Part shown: positions 1-9,963 of the stretch, piece after piece | Position numbering within the stretch: position 1 is the stretch's first letter | Layout: every line of letters starts with the position of its first letter | NCBI GenBank assembly: GCA_000934455.1 | Contig: KN884522.1 | Location: forward strand, 1-27,091 | Length of the DNA: 27,091 nt | DNA from: Apostichopus parvimensis | Lineage: Eukaryota > Echinodermata > Holothuroidea > Aspidochirotida > Stichopodidae | Reading direction: 5' to 3' | The notes under the pieces: generated by a model | Databases searched by the model: none | Seen by the model: the letters and a program-made list of their open reading frames with translations, nothing else | Told to the model about the DNA's origin: nothing | Translations under genes and position numbers: made by a program

Positions 1-337
1 CCCCCCAACCAAAATTTTTTGTGAAAATTCGGGCAATATGCTGAGAATTTTTCGGGCACCTACTGAAAGAAAATTATTTGCTATGTGTTTTCCAATGGTT
101 AAACTGATATTATTATGATCATTATTATTGTACACACTTTCCCAATAATTATAACCAATATGGTAGGGTAATAACTTGGCAAATGATTGTATATTATTGG
201 GATGCGATGTAATAACCGACACATGACGCATGCCTATATTCACATTAACATGTTGCTCTGCGCACGAAAAATGTTGGTAATATTTTTCGGGCAAGTCGTT
301 ACAGCCCCCCAAATCAAATTGGGCTCCTACGCCTATG
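1..337 (-). mobile_element. MITE-like element, partial, inverted relative of 5910-6291
   Basis: Read in reverse complement this matches the element at 5910-6291 over nearly its full length, with substitutions and small indels. The outer end CTCCTACGCCTATG lies at 324-337, and the other end is cut by the window edge. It has no coding capacity, so it is a non-autonomous relic. It sits in the intron before exon 1, opposite in orientation to the copy after exon 2. Confidence 0.75.
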
Positions 338-2008
338 GTAAGAGATGTAACTCTTGAGAAGGTCATTAATATGGCGACCCCCTTTTAATTTTGAAAAGTT
401 TGCAAAAAAGTTGTCAGAATATACATTTCAAAAATTCTCCTGCTAGATATTCAGATCTTCTTGCTTGTTGAAGTGTGACCATGAAGGACATTTTTGACTG
501 TACACCATATTTGGAGGGTGGGGAGAGGGGGGGATGGGGAGATTTAAATACTTATAAAGGGGCTTCTTATAGTGATAATGGCACATCTCAAATGCTACCA
601 GACAGTCTAATATAGCAATATACTTCATAAGCTTCACTTGTAACAGCCTTCTTATTTAAATTTTTGGTTCTTTGTATGTTTATTAAAATGTCTTTGGATG
701 ACCAAGATTCTATGAAATTGAATCAAATTGTTATGTATTAGCTCAATTCCTTCACTTGATGATAAAAGTTAGATGGGCATCTTAAGCTTGACTTAGGTGT
801 AATCCTATCTCGAGTAAGCAAGTAGGATTGGTTAAAGCTGTCGGAATGTCGGAGAGAAGGCAAGAAACCAGTTTCTCGTAAACTGCTGGGTTGTGCCTAG
901 AATAGAGCATCTCCTGCAAATGCAGATGTAGTAGCACAAAATTATGGTCTTCAATCCTTTCATCAGCTTCACATCCTACGTTTTTGATACTGCGTATAGA
1001 TAGTTTCATACTTTCTAACGTTAATGCCAATGCCTAGCCTGACTCTAGCATGACTCTAGCCTGACTCTAGCCTGATTCTAGGCAGAATCTAGCCAGAATC
1101 TAGCCTGACTCTAGCCTGATTCTAGCCTGCCTCTAGCCTGCCTAGCCTGACTATCTCAGAGCAGATTTACCAAGAACAGCCGCCCTTATTTGCATATAAA
1201 ACTAGGCCGAAAGCTCTGTTTTTGTCATCATGTAACTAGGTCACATGCCAGCTGACAAGTTTGGCAAGATCAAAAAAGAAAAAGAAAAAAGAATTGATAC
1301 AGTGTTGTATGACACAATGTTCTAGTTTCCACGGAGATGAATCCGGTGAAATGTAAGCTAGGGTCGTATAAACTGTGTGATTTTAAGATGCAACCAAGTC
1401 GTGCTTTAATTGAGTCAGCCCGACAGAGAACAGTTTTAGTTATTGGTTTAGCATTCAGGGGTATGGGGTGAATGCATTACCAAAGCCATCGCAATGATAA
1501 TACTATGGCTCTCTGCGAACTGTGAATATTAGAGAAAAGCATTTTATAAGGTGTACATTTTCATAGTAAAATAAACATATCTTTTGCAGTTTAACAGCTC
1601 TGAGAAAGCACTTAAAAAGTGAGATTGAGTGCTGTTGCTCTAACTTAAATATACTAAGACTAAGATAATAAAATCTGACTCATTCTGGAACTTAGATGAA
1701 AAAGTGTTAAGACCAACTTTCCTTTAAGACTGAAACAATGAGAGTTAATATAAAATCTTTCTAAGACTTAAAAAGAAATTGTTGAGACCATGAATAATTT
1801 CATAAAAATTATGTGTAGGTCTGGAAGAGAAAAAAGGGTGTCGAAGTTATGGCAGGATGGTGCTGTTGTGTACTCCCCCACCTCACCGCATTTACAACCC
1901 TAGCTGCGCCACTGCGTTTCTACCAATGTGAGTTTTCATCTTGCGGCTTTGAATTATTTTACAGAGGACACGTTTTTCATTTCTTCAATTTTTTTGGTTT
2001 GCCCTCAG
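338..2008 (+). other. Partial intron upstream of exon 1
   Basis: No convincing exon is visible here. The stretch holds a C/G-run patch around 520-545, a degenerate CTAGCCTGACT repeat (1032-1153), an exact ATTTGCAT octamer at 1188-1195 and AT-rich sequence. The end is a normal pyrimidine-rich acceptor region with AG at 2007-2008. A minus-strand open frame at 782-1030 shows nothing recognisable. Confidence 0.6.
1032..1153. repeat. Degenerate CTAGCCTGACT tandem repeat
   Basis: The words CTAGCCTGACT, CTAGCCTGATT and CTAGCCTGCCT recur every 11-12 bases across about 120 bp. One internal stretch (about 1078-1098) breaks the pattern with AGGCAGAAT and CCAGAAT. It is a simple intronic minisatellite with no coding sense. 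Confidence 0.8.
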
Positions 2009-2311
2009 AAAACCAGAGAAAGATGACGATGAAGATTGGGGAAGAAGGACCACCTTGCCACGCAGCGTCAGCCAACCTCCCAATGGCATGCACAATGACA
2101 ACTCCAGGCCTAGTAACCACCTCTCAGATCCGTACGCTAGGATACAACCGCTCAGAGAAAATGATAGGCCGCATTCTTGGCAGAACGGATATGGGGAGAA
2201 TGGTCACCCACCAAACAGGGAAGACGACGAACAAAGAGCAAAGCGAGACTATGAAGAGGTACCAAGAAAGAACGATCCAGGAAGTTCACCTCTGTATGCT
2301 ACACCGCATAG
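2009..2311 (+). CDS. Exon 1 (of window): polar linker, PLEKHA-like protein
   Basis: The acceptor GCCCTCAG follows a T-rich tract. The frame opens with KPEKDDDEDWGRRTTLPR and runs through Asn/Arg/Pro-rich sequence to DPGSSPLYATPH, leaving AG to pair with the A that opens exon 2 (Arg). The donor is TAG|GTAAAT. The content is disordered and hydrophilic with no recognisable domain, as expected of the linker after a PH domain. The last 29 nt, together with the first 8 nt of the intron, are the founder unit of the 37-bp array that follows. Failure to splice here meets a TAA at 2313-2315. The entry phase shows that at least one coding exon lies upstream. Confidence 0.8.
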
Positions 2312-5036
2312 GTAAATATAGTTCACCTCTATATGCTAGACCACATAGGTAAATATAGTTCACCTCTATATGCTACCCCACATAGGTGAATATAGTTAAC
2401 CTTTATATGCCAGCCCGCATAGGTAAATATACTTCACCTCTGTATGCCAGACCACATATGTAAATATAGTTCACCTCTGAATGCCAGACCACATAGGTAA
2501 ATATAATTAACCCCTGTATGCTAGCACACATAGGTAAATATAGTTCACCTCTGTATGCTAGCCCACATAGGTAAATATAGTTAACCTCTATATGCTATCC
2601 CCGCATAGGTAAATATAGTTAACCTCTGTATGCCAGCCCACATAGGTAAATATAGTTAACCTCTGTATGCCAGCCCACATAGGTAAACATAGTTAACCCC
2701 TGTATGCTAGCACACATAGGTAAATATAGTTCACCTCTGTATGCCAGCCCACATAGGCAAATATAGTTACCTCTGTATGTCAGCCCACATAGGTAAATGT
2801 AGTTAACCTCTGTATGCCAGCCCACATAGGTAAATATAGTTCACCTCTGTATGCCAGCCCACATAGGTAAATATAGTTCACCTCTGTATGCCAGCCCACA
2901 TAGGTAAATATAGTTAACCTCTGTATGCCAGCCCACATAGGTAAACATAGTTAACCCCTGTATGCCAGCCCACATAGGTAAATATAGTTCACCTCTGTAT
3001 TTGCCAGCCCACATAGGTAAATAAAGTTAACCTCTGTATGCCAGCCCACATAGGTAAGTATAGTTCACCTCTGTATGCTACCCCGCATAGGTAAATATAG
3101 TTCACCTCTGTATGCCAGCCCACATAGGTAAATATAGTTAACCCCTGTATGCTACCCCACATAGGTAAGTATAGTTCACCTCTGTATGCCAGCCCACATA
3201 TATAGGTAAATATAGTTAACCCCTGTATGCTACCCCACATAGGTAAATATAGTTAACCTCTGTATGCCAGCCCACATAGGTAAATATAGTTAACCTCTGT
3301 ATGCCAGCCCACATAGGTAAATATAGTTAACCTCTGTATGCCACCCCGCATAGGTAAATATAGTTCACCTCTATATGTCAGCCCACATAGGTAAGTATAG
3401 TTAACCTCTGTATGCCAGCCCACATAGGTAAGTATAGTTAACCCCTGTATGCTACTCCACATAGGTAAATATAGTTCACCTCTGTATGCCAGCCCACATA
3501 GGTAAATATAGTTCACCTCTATATGCCAGCCCACATAGGTAAGTATAGTTAACCCCTGTATGCTACTCCACATAGGTAAATATAGTTAACCTCTATATGC
3601 CACCCCGCATAGGTAAATATAGTTCACCTCTGTATGCCAGCCCACATAGGTAAATACAGTTAACCCCTGTATGCTACACCACATAGGTAAATATAGTTAA
3701 CCTCTATATGCCACCCCGCATAGGTAAATATAGTTCACCTCTATATGCCAGCCCACATAGGTAAGTATAGTTAACCTCTGTGTGCCAGCCCACATAGGTA
3801 AATATAGTTAACCCCTGTATGCCAGCCCACATAGGTAAATATAGATAACCTCTGTATGCCAGCCCACATAGGTAAATATAGTTCACCTCTGTATGCTACC
3901 CCACATAGGTAAATATAGTTCACCTCTGTATGCCAGCCCACATAGGTAAATATAGTTCACCTCTGTATGCCTGCCCACATAGGTAAATATAGTTCACCTC
4001 TATATGCTACCCCACATAGGTAAATATAGATAACCTCTGTATGCCAGCCCACATAGGTAAATATAGTTCACCTCTGTATGCTAGCCCACATAGGTAAATA
4101 TAGTTCACCTCTGAATGCCAGACCACATAGGTAAATATAGTTAACCCCTGTATGCTAGCACACATAGGTAAATATAGTTCACCTCTGTATGCCAGCCCAC
4201 ATAGGCAAATATAGTTACCTCTGTATGTCAGCCCACATAGGTAAATGTAGTTAACCTCTGTATGCCAGCCCACATAGGTAAATATAGTTCACCTCTGTAT
4301 GCCAGCCCACGTAGGTAAATATAGTTTACCTCTGTATGCCAGCCCACATAGGTAAATATAGTTCACCTCTGTTTGCCAGCCCACATAGGTAAACATAGTT
4401 AACCTCTGTATGCCAGCCCACATAGGTAAATATAGTTCACCTCTGTATGCCAGCCCACATAGGTAAATGTAGTTAACCTCTGTATGCCAGCCCACATAGG
4501 TTAATATAGTTTACCTCTGTATGCCAGCCCACATAGGTAAATATAGTTCACCTCTGTATGCTAGCCCACATAGGTAAATATAGTTAACCTCTATATGCTA
4601 TCCCCGCATAGGTAAATATAGTTAACCTCTGTATGCCAGCCCACATAGGTAAATATAGTTAACCTCTGTATGCTAGCCCACATAGGTAAATATAGTTAAC
4701 CTCTATATGCTATCCCCACATAGGTAAATATAGTTCACCTCTGTATGCCAGCCCACATAGGTAAGTCCAGTTAACCTCTGTATGCTATCCCACATAGGTA
4801 AATATAGTTCACCTCTTTATGCCAGCCCACATAGGTAAATATAGTTCACCTCTGTATGCCAGCCCACATAGGTAAATATAGTTCACCTCTGTATGCCAGC
4901 CCACATAGGTAAATAAAGTTGACTTCTGTATGCCAGCCCACATAGGTAAATATAGTTCACCTCTGTATGCCAGCCCACACAGGTAAATAAAGTTAACCTC
5001 TGTATTCCAGCCCACATAGGTAAAATATAGTTAACC
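2283..5036 (+). repeat. 37-bp minisatellite, about 74 copies, built from exon 1's splice-donor junction
   Basis: The unit runs AGTTCACCTCTGTATGC, CAGCCCACATAG, GTAAATAT and is 37 bp long. The first copy (2283-2319) is the real exon end plus donor; the following copies are intronic. Nearly every copy keeps CATAG|GTAAAT. At least seven carry the stronger TAG|GTAAGT (for example near 3054, 3170, 3391, 3428, 3539, 3761 and 4751), and a few are broken (GGCAAAT near 2757 and 4204, GTTAAT near 4500). Variants alternate TTCACC with TTAACC and GTATG with ATATG. Units are slightly diverged, so the array is not brand new. Because 37 is not a multiple of 3, minus-strand frames cycle and give fake repetitive proteins. 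Confidence 0.95.
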
Positions 5037-5545
5037 AAAGGTTGCTTTATATGGTGACTTTTCAAGTTTCTAATTTAATTTAACCTAAACATGTTCTTTT
5101 AATTCCATATGAACAGCAAAGCAACCTTGGGGAGGGGTAGGGTGAAGGGAATGGATTGGAGGGGGATTGTAATGATGTGATGACTTTGACTAACGTCAGC
5201 TAAACATCAAGTTGCCCTTCCAATAAGTGTTATTACAAAATCATGGGGCAGGAAGGAGGATCGCTTTGTCTGTATTCCCATTTCCATCTCTTAATGTCCT
5301 CACGACAGACAGGAGAATGTTAGCATGTTGAACAGTCCAGAAGTAACCAATTTTTAAGAAGACTCCATCAAACCCCACTGTACAGCACACACTTTTGCTG
5401 CGGTCAAAAAAACTCTGGCGGCCATTGAATTCTTGAACCAAGAAGTTAATTCTTATGCTGTTGTCAATTCTTGTTCACGCATATCCACTCTTCCAAATTG
5501 AAGTATATTCACTGATTTCCCATATCCTTCTTCTGTACAATGCAG
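5037..5545 (+). other. Rest of intron 1 after the 37-bp array
   Basis: This is ordinary intron sequence with a G-rich patch near 5128-5168 and a pyrimidine-rich end (TTCTTCTGTACAATGCAG). A minus-strand open frame of 66 codons (5241-5441) has fairly protein-like composition but no ATG start and no recognised family, so it is not called a gene. Confidence 0.6.
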
Positions 5546-5772
5546 AGACGGCCAACCAAACAGACCTCGTAGCATCGGCCCGGGAGATAGGCCCAGGGAC
5601 GACCCCAGGCAGCAACACCCACAGCATCAACAGAGGGTGGACCCTAGAGAACAACCGATCAGTAGGAGCAAGTCCTTACCTCGTCATATGGCCCCCCAAT
5701 CTGGACTCAGACCCTCCTCCTCTGATCCTTACTCGACAATGCCGAGAAACCAGAATGGGAGGCCTGCTTCCA
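5546..5772 (+). CDS. Exon 2: Pro/Gln/Arg-rich linker
   Basis: The acceptor is ACAATGCAG and the donor A|GTAAGT. The exon enters needing one base (AG+A = Arg) and leaves with one base. The translation reads DGQPNRPRSIGPGDRPRDD, then a Gln/His-rich run, then RSKSLPRHMAP and SDPYSTMPRNQNG. It is disordered and basic. RSKSLP fits an R-x-x-S kinase or 14-3-3 type site, which is an inference only. The frame is open throughout and agrees with both neighbours. Confidence 0.8.
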
Positions 5773-6318
5773 GTAAGTTTTAACCTCAAAAACTGCTTTG
5801 CAAAAATGCCCACATTGAATTATTAACTGTGTACACTTCCCCCTCTTCCCTCCCCCTCTTCCCTCCCCCCTTCCCCTATCAGGCGTGTTTGAAATACTTT
5901 GATTAGTTCCATAGGGTAGGAGCCCAATTTGATTTGGGGGGGCTGTAACGACTTGCCCGAAAATTGTAACCAACATTTTTCGCTCGCTCCGCGCATTCAA
6001 CATGTTAAAGTGCATATCAAATAGGCATGCATCGGTTATTACATCGCATGCCAATAACATACAATCATTTGCTGTGTTATTACCCTTCCATATTGGTTAT
6101 AATTATTGGGCAAGTCGTTACAATAATAATGATAATAATAATATCAGCTTAACCATTGAAAAACACATTGCAAATTATTTTTCTTTCAGTAGGTGCCCAA
6201 AAATTCTCATCATATTGACCGAATTTTCACAAAAAATGTTGGTTGGGGAGGCTGCATCCTCCCCAACCCCCCCGCCTCCTACGCCTATGATTAGTTCTAA
6301 CTTTCATTCTACTCTCAG
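5773..6318 (+). other. Intron 2, mostly a MITE insertion
   Basis: The GTAAGT donor is followed by a CT-rich stretch (5828-5880), the element at 5910-6291 and only 27 further bases before exon 3. Those bases include TTCTAAC (6297-6303), a good branch-point match, and the tract CATTCTACTCTCAG. Confidence 0.8.
5910..6291 (+). mobile_element. Complete MITE, 382 bp, with 8-bp target-site duplication
   Basis: The ends are imperfect inverted repeats: CATAGGGTAGGAGCCC on the left and GCCTCCTACGCCTATG on the right. The flanks carry the direct repeat ATTAGTTC (5902-5909 and 6292-6299). Inside, GTAACGACTTGCCC (5946-5959) has an exact reverse complement at 6108-6121, so the RNA could fold back. There is no transposase frame. 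An 8-bp duplication and a CA-start terminus fit the hAT group best, but P-like elements also make 8 bp, so the superfamily is a guess. Confidence 0.85.
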
Positions 6319-6554
6319 GTGTTCCTCCGACGTATGTTGATCCTCGCGAGATTCAGATGAGGAAGAGAAAGAATAAGAACCTGGAGGTTCCTCAACAGCG
6401 GAGTAGGGAGCCCTCGGTCCAGAGTTACCCCTCCGTGTTCGGTTCCAACGAGTCGGACCCGCCCCAACGGCCCCCGTATCCCGCAGGATACGAGAGCCGA
6501 CAGCAGGACGGAAATGCTAACTATGCAAAGCAACCAAATCAAGTCTTCCAACAG
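6319..6554 (+). CDS. Exon 3: linker with PPTY motif
   Basis: The acceptor is ACTCTCAG and the donor CAG|GTAAAA; it enters with two bases and leaves in phase 0. The translation opens SVPPTYVDPREIQMRKRK, continues with a basic KNKNLEVPQQRSR segment, then Pro/Tyr/Gln-rich sequence ending NQVFQQ. PPTY at 6324-6335 fits the PPxY ligand of WW domains. Vertebrate PLEKHA5 and PLEKHA7 have WW domains themselves, so intramolecular or partner binding is conceivable. The exon is otherwise disordered. Its acceptor region was remodelled by the MITE just upstream. Confidence 0.8.
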
Positions 6555-7232
6555 GTAAAATTTTTTGTCCCTTTTTCAGTTGGAATTGCTCAGGATGTAG
6601 CAGGTGTTATGGGAGGAGAAACTACATCTCCTCAGAAGAGAAACCGGGTTAGGTTTTCTGTAACGGTAGACAAGAGTCGAACGAAGCAGACTAGAAGGGG
6701 GTGTACAGTGTTAAAAGGTACCGGTAAGAGTCTTGTGGGGTGGTAGATGAAAACAATAGGGGTACAAAGAGTGGTGGGAACAGGAGCGATTTAATTGGCG
6801 CTAGAGATCATCCTGTAGGCTAGAGGTTGCCACAAAATTAAAAGAAATGTTTCCACAGTGGTGACGCTGATGTTAAAATGAGTACAGTAAGGTTGTAACA
6901 CAGTGTCCTAACACGGTGTCGTAACACGGTGTCCTAACACGGTGTCCTAACACGGTGTCCTAACACGGTGTCCTAACAAAGGGTCCTAACACAGTGTCCT
7001 AACACAGTGTCCTAACAAAGTGTCCTAACAAAGTGTCCTAACAAAGTGTCCTAACACAGGTAAGCTTGTAGAAAAGAAATATTAAAACCTAGAATTCTTT
7101 GTAAATTTCATTTTTGAAATGTAGACAGAAAGTTTTTCTTAACAAATACAGCCTGTGTGACATTTGATCGTTTAATCGTTTTCTATTCATTGGTCGATTT
7201 AATCATCTATTCATTCTAACAATTTCTTGCAG
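6555..7232 (+). other. Intron 3 with 13-bp array
   Basis: It begins GTAAAA and ends in AATTTCTTGCAG. Besides the 13-bp repeat at 6896-7059 it holds unremarkable sequence. An open frame running from exon 3 to 6746 is simply unspliced read-through. Confidence 0.7.
6896..7059 (+). repeat. 13-bp minisatellite TAACACGGTGTCC, 12 copies plus a partial
   Basis: Twelve full 13-bp units (variants AACACAG, AACACGG and AACAAAG) end in a partial TAACACAG that runs directly into GTAAGC. Every unit contributes TCCTAAC, a close match to the animal branch-point motif. The array ends 173 bp before the next exon. Confidence 0.92.
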
Positions 7233-7423
7233 AGACGGGCACCGACTCCCGAACAACGCTCCGTATTACAAAGCCCGTTGCAGCAATCACCTCCGTCGTC
7301 GTGGGAACCAGAACAGAGGACCGATCTGAACAGTCCCCTGTCGTACGATAGATCTCCCCCGATGGAAAGAAGGGAACGAGAGACGCCCATCATCACCAGG
7401 CAGCAGTCACATCTGGATGAGAG
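7233..7423 (+). CDS. Exon 4: Pro/Gln-rich linker
   Basis: The acceptor TTTCTTGCAG opens in phase 0 with RRAPTPEQRSVLQSP. The frame then runs through a Ser/Pro stretch, DLNSPLSYDRSPPMERR and ITRQQSHLDE, leaving AG. Phase with exon 5 requires the donor AG|GTCGGT, which is weak. A better-looking GTAACT four bases later would shift the frame, so it is rejected as the main site. The exon is polar and disordered with no domain. Confidence 0.8.
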
Positions 7424-7745
7424 GTCGGTAACTTGGTAACTGACAGCTGCCGACTTAATAATTGCTATTTTAAAGATGGTTTTACTGCCAAAATATGTGA
7501 GAGTTTAATTTCCGATAGTCAAACCAGCTAAGACAAACCTGGAAGTACAACTGCTATAGTTGTCTTGCTTTTCAAGAAATCATTAGTTTACTTTTCTATC
7601 AACAGAAAAGTTTTATGATGGAAATAATTTAAACTAGGACACACAAAACTTTAAAAATTCTACCTTCTATTAAGCTATAGTTCCAGTGTAAGGAGACTTA
7701 TTTTTTTGTCATGCTTATTTACAATGTTGTTTCTTATTCCTTCAG
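7424..7745 (+). other. Intron 4
   Basis: A short, AT-rich intron ending in TTATTCCTTCAG. Nothing notable is seen in it apart from two closely spaced GTAACT/GGTAAC donor-like words near its start. Confidence 0.7.
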
Positions 7746-7876
7746 GATACCTCAACCTCAGCAGCAAGCAGAAGTCCAGATGTCGCGGTCAACCGTCCCC
7801 GACCTGAGGTCATCACCATCCCAGAGGTCACAGAGGTCGGTTAACTCGTACAACCCATCCTCGCCTCAGTCTAGAA
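7746..7876 (+). CDS. Exon 5: Ser/Gln/Arg-rich linker
   Basis: It enters needing one base (AG+G = Arg), reads IPQPQQQAEVQMSRSTVPDL then RSSPSQRSQRSVNSYNP, and leaves one base before the strong donor A|GTAAGT. The other two frames hit stops. The Ser/Arg runs (RSSPSQRSQRS) are typical of phosphorylated disordered linkers. No family motif is seen. Confidence 0.8.
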
Positions 7877-8384
7877 GTAAGTGAAACAAACGTTTGTGGT
7901 GTCAAGGATTTCACTTGTACACTGCATGTTGAAGTTTAGCTTCTACAGTGATTTTAGCACTTACATCATAGCCAACCATTGATGCAGAGAAGAGATAGTA
8001 GGCAACAGCAGTATCAATACTTTATTGTACTTCTTATGACTGTTACAATGCAATACGATGCAATGCGATGCGATGCGATGCAATGCGATAAAATGCCATG
8101 CAGTGCGATGCAACGGATGGAATGGAATAATTAAATGTCATGTTATCAGTCATGTCGCAGTCTTGCAGGTGGCTTTTATCTTAAGTTGTGACCTTTGACC
8201 TTTGTAAGAATTACTACGATGTCATGTCCACCTTAGCCTATCATAAAAAAAAATGTCTTAATTTAGAGAGGCATGCTGTGGGGAATGGGTAGGTCTGTGA
8301 AATATCCAGGATTGTGTTCACAGAAGGAGTGGATAATCTTGTTGTTAATTACTGGATCTGATTCTTGTTGTTGTTGTTCTTCAG
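7877..8384 (+). other. Intron 5
   Basis: It contains a short degenerate GCGATGCAAT microsatellite (8048-8113). The end (ATTCTTGTTGTTGTTGTTCTTCAG) is a T/G-rich acceptor tract. No other feature is visible. Confidence 0.7.
8048..8113. repeat. Degenerate GCGAT/GCAAT microsatellite
   Basis: Ten-base and five-base words ATGCGATGCA and ATGCAATGCG repeat with point changes for about 65 bp. It is intronic with no apparent role. Confidence 0.7.
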
Positions 8385-8548
8385 ATGGCAGGGATTCTGT
8401 TGACATTGCTCCATCAAGACAGAGACCTCCAGTATCCAGAAACTCAACCCTTGGGGAAGAAAGGAGTGGTGATCAGCTAGCTCCCCTCGCACCCCTCCAG
8501 GGGAATAGATTGAACAACCGACAGCAAAATAACCCAAATAGAATTCAG
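8385..8548 (+). CDS. Exon 6: linker before the coiled coil
   Basis: It enters with two bases (A+AT = Asn), reads GRDSVDIAPSRQRPPVSRN then STLGEERSGDQLAPLAPLQ and NNRQQNNPNRIQ, and ends in phase 0 at CAG|GTAAGA. It is polar and disordered, with Asn/Gln-rich sequence at the end. It is the last linker exon before residues turn helical in exon 7. Confidence 0.8.
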
Positions 8549-9137
8549 GTAAGAGTGGTTTGACGTCATCCAATATTCTTACGATATTCAAGACGGACTT
8601 TGATCAATATCCCAACCGTAGGCCGTATCTGGCTTGCAGGTTGTATACAAGTGTAGTGTGATTGGTTTCTAGTCAATATATTTTCAAATCATGAAGTATC
8701 TGAACCAATCAATCTTGTGTAAATCATATATATTTTTTTATATCATTTCAGACAATGTCACAAGAAATGTTGTAAAACCTTGAAAAAAAGTCAGTTTACT
8801 GTGTCTGTAAGATTTAGTTTTCCAAGAAGTATTGATACTTAGCTTAGGCAATGACCACAGGTTAGGTCTCAACACTCTCATTACACAGTATAAGTACCCA
8901 AGTCCAGCCTAACAGACATTCACCAATGATGAAGTGAGCCTAGCCTACTTTGTTTATATAAGCTGAAGTCATCTTGTGAAGCTAATAATTTGATAAAGGA
9001 ACATGTTTGAATGAGAAGAAAAACTTCACATAATTTAATGAAGAACATTTTACTGGTAAATTGAATAAATCCAGTGGGAAGGGGAATATTTGTAAGACAT
9101 TTGAAGCAAGTTTTTGTAATATTTTGTTATTTTGCAG
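8549..9137 (+). other. Intron 6
   Basis: AT-rich intron with a good donor (GTAAGA) and a T-rich acceptor (TTTTGTTATTTTGCAG). No repeat or exon is seen. Confidence 0.7.
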
Positions 9138-9257
9138 CCTGGACAGCCAACAAGTCGCTTCAGAATGTGGCAACAGAAAGCTCAGCCTTACATCATGTTA
9201 TCTACTGGCATCAGACTCAGACTAAGCATCGCCGCTAACGATCTGTTGGGCAAATCA
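9138..9257 (+). CDS. Exon 7: start of conserved PLEKHA-like helical region
   Basis: Exactly 40 codons, phase 0 to 0: PGQPTSRFRMWQQKAQPYI, then MLSTGIRLRLSIAANDLLGKS. The donor is TCA|GTAAGA. The closing NDLLGKS, followed by exon 8's HEELVLFLIQLRRDK, is the stretch that most resembles vertebrate PLEKHA6 as I remember it (a D-LLGK segment leading into a VQQLRAEK helix). This is the main support for the family call. Confidence 0.82.
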
Positions 9258-9963
9258 GTAAGAAACAGCATCATTTAATGCAATTGCTATTTGGTTTGAC
9301 AAAGACATGTTACATCACATTTTCACCACAATTTGTTCCTTACAGGTGTAGTCAATATTCACAGAAACATTAACATCAGTGGTTGTAATATACATTAAGT
9401 ATACGTTTATGTATATACAAACACATATGTGATTTATTTAAGATAATCGCAAGAGAAAAATTCCTCGTCACCACTCAATTCATCCTCTTCGGAACTCACC
9501 AGATGAAGGTAGGTAAGAAGCCCCGGACCTTCGTGTTACAGACGTTAAGGTCAAGTGGTACTGACTTAGGTCAGTGACACAAAAGTCTGGGGTTCGGTTC
9601 TTATCTTCGCCGTTGAATCCCAAAAAGGACGAAAAATTTCTGGTGTGTTGATATTTTAATATTTTCATATACATTTGTCATACCACACGCCATATATATG
9701 TATATAATATCGATCAGAATCTCTCTATATTTAATTTTTTAACTGCTTTAGAGACTCAATTCAAAAGCTTACGATACTACATCCGTTAGCGTTAAACTCA
9801 AAGAGGATCTAAAACAAAACACAAAACACTTTGTCTGTCAAAATTGTGTCAGGGTCCATTCTGTCCTTTTTTCTATTCAAATCGAGGTCAGAATCTATCT
9901 GACTATACGTCCAAGGTTCAAACTTGTACTATATTTCTCGCTCTCATTTTTTTGATTCCTCAG
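9258..9963 (+). other. Intron 7
   Basis: It holds a possible tRNA-derived SINE head around 9505-9660. The end (TCATTTTTTTGATTCCTCAG) is a classical acceptor. The rest is AT-rich with TATATGTATATA words near 9692-9706. Confidence 0.65.
9505..9660 (+). mobile_element. Possible tRNA-derived SINE head
   Basis: AAGGTCAAGTGGTA near 9547-9560 resembles an RNA polymerase III A box, and GGTTCGGTTC at 9591-9600 resembles a B box about 35 bp later, a tRNA-like spacing. No cloverleaf, poly-A tail or target duplication was found, so this may be a fragment or chance. Confidence 0.3.

Noticed and set aside
2283..5036. CRISPR-like direct repeats
   Set aside because: Units abut with no unique spacers, and the context is a eukaryotic intron.
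2619..5065. Minus-strand open frames with repeating VNYIYLCGLAYRGELYLP
   Set aside because: They are products of the 37-bp array read backwards. The period of 37 makes frames cycle, and there is no independent start, splice signal or family match.
5241..5441. Minus-strand frame containing FDGVFLKIGYFWTVQHAN
   Set aside because: The composition is fairly protein-like, but it lacks an ATG, clear splice borders and a known family. It could be a decayed retroelement fragment; a translated database search would settle it.
5707..6060. Minus-strand frame of 117 codons
   Set aside because: It lies across the MITE and exon 2's complement, and similar reading is not preserved in the other MITE copy.
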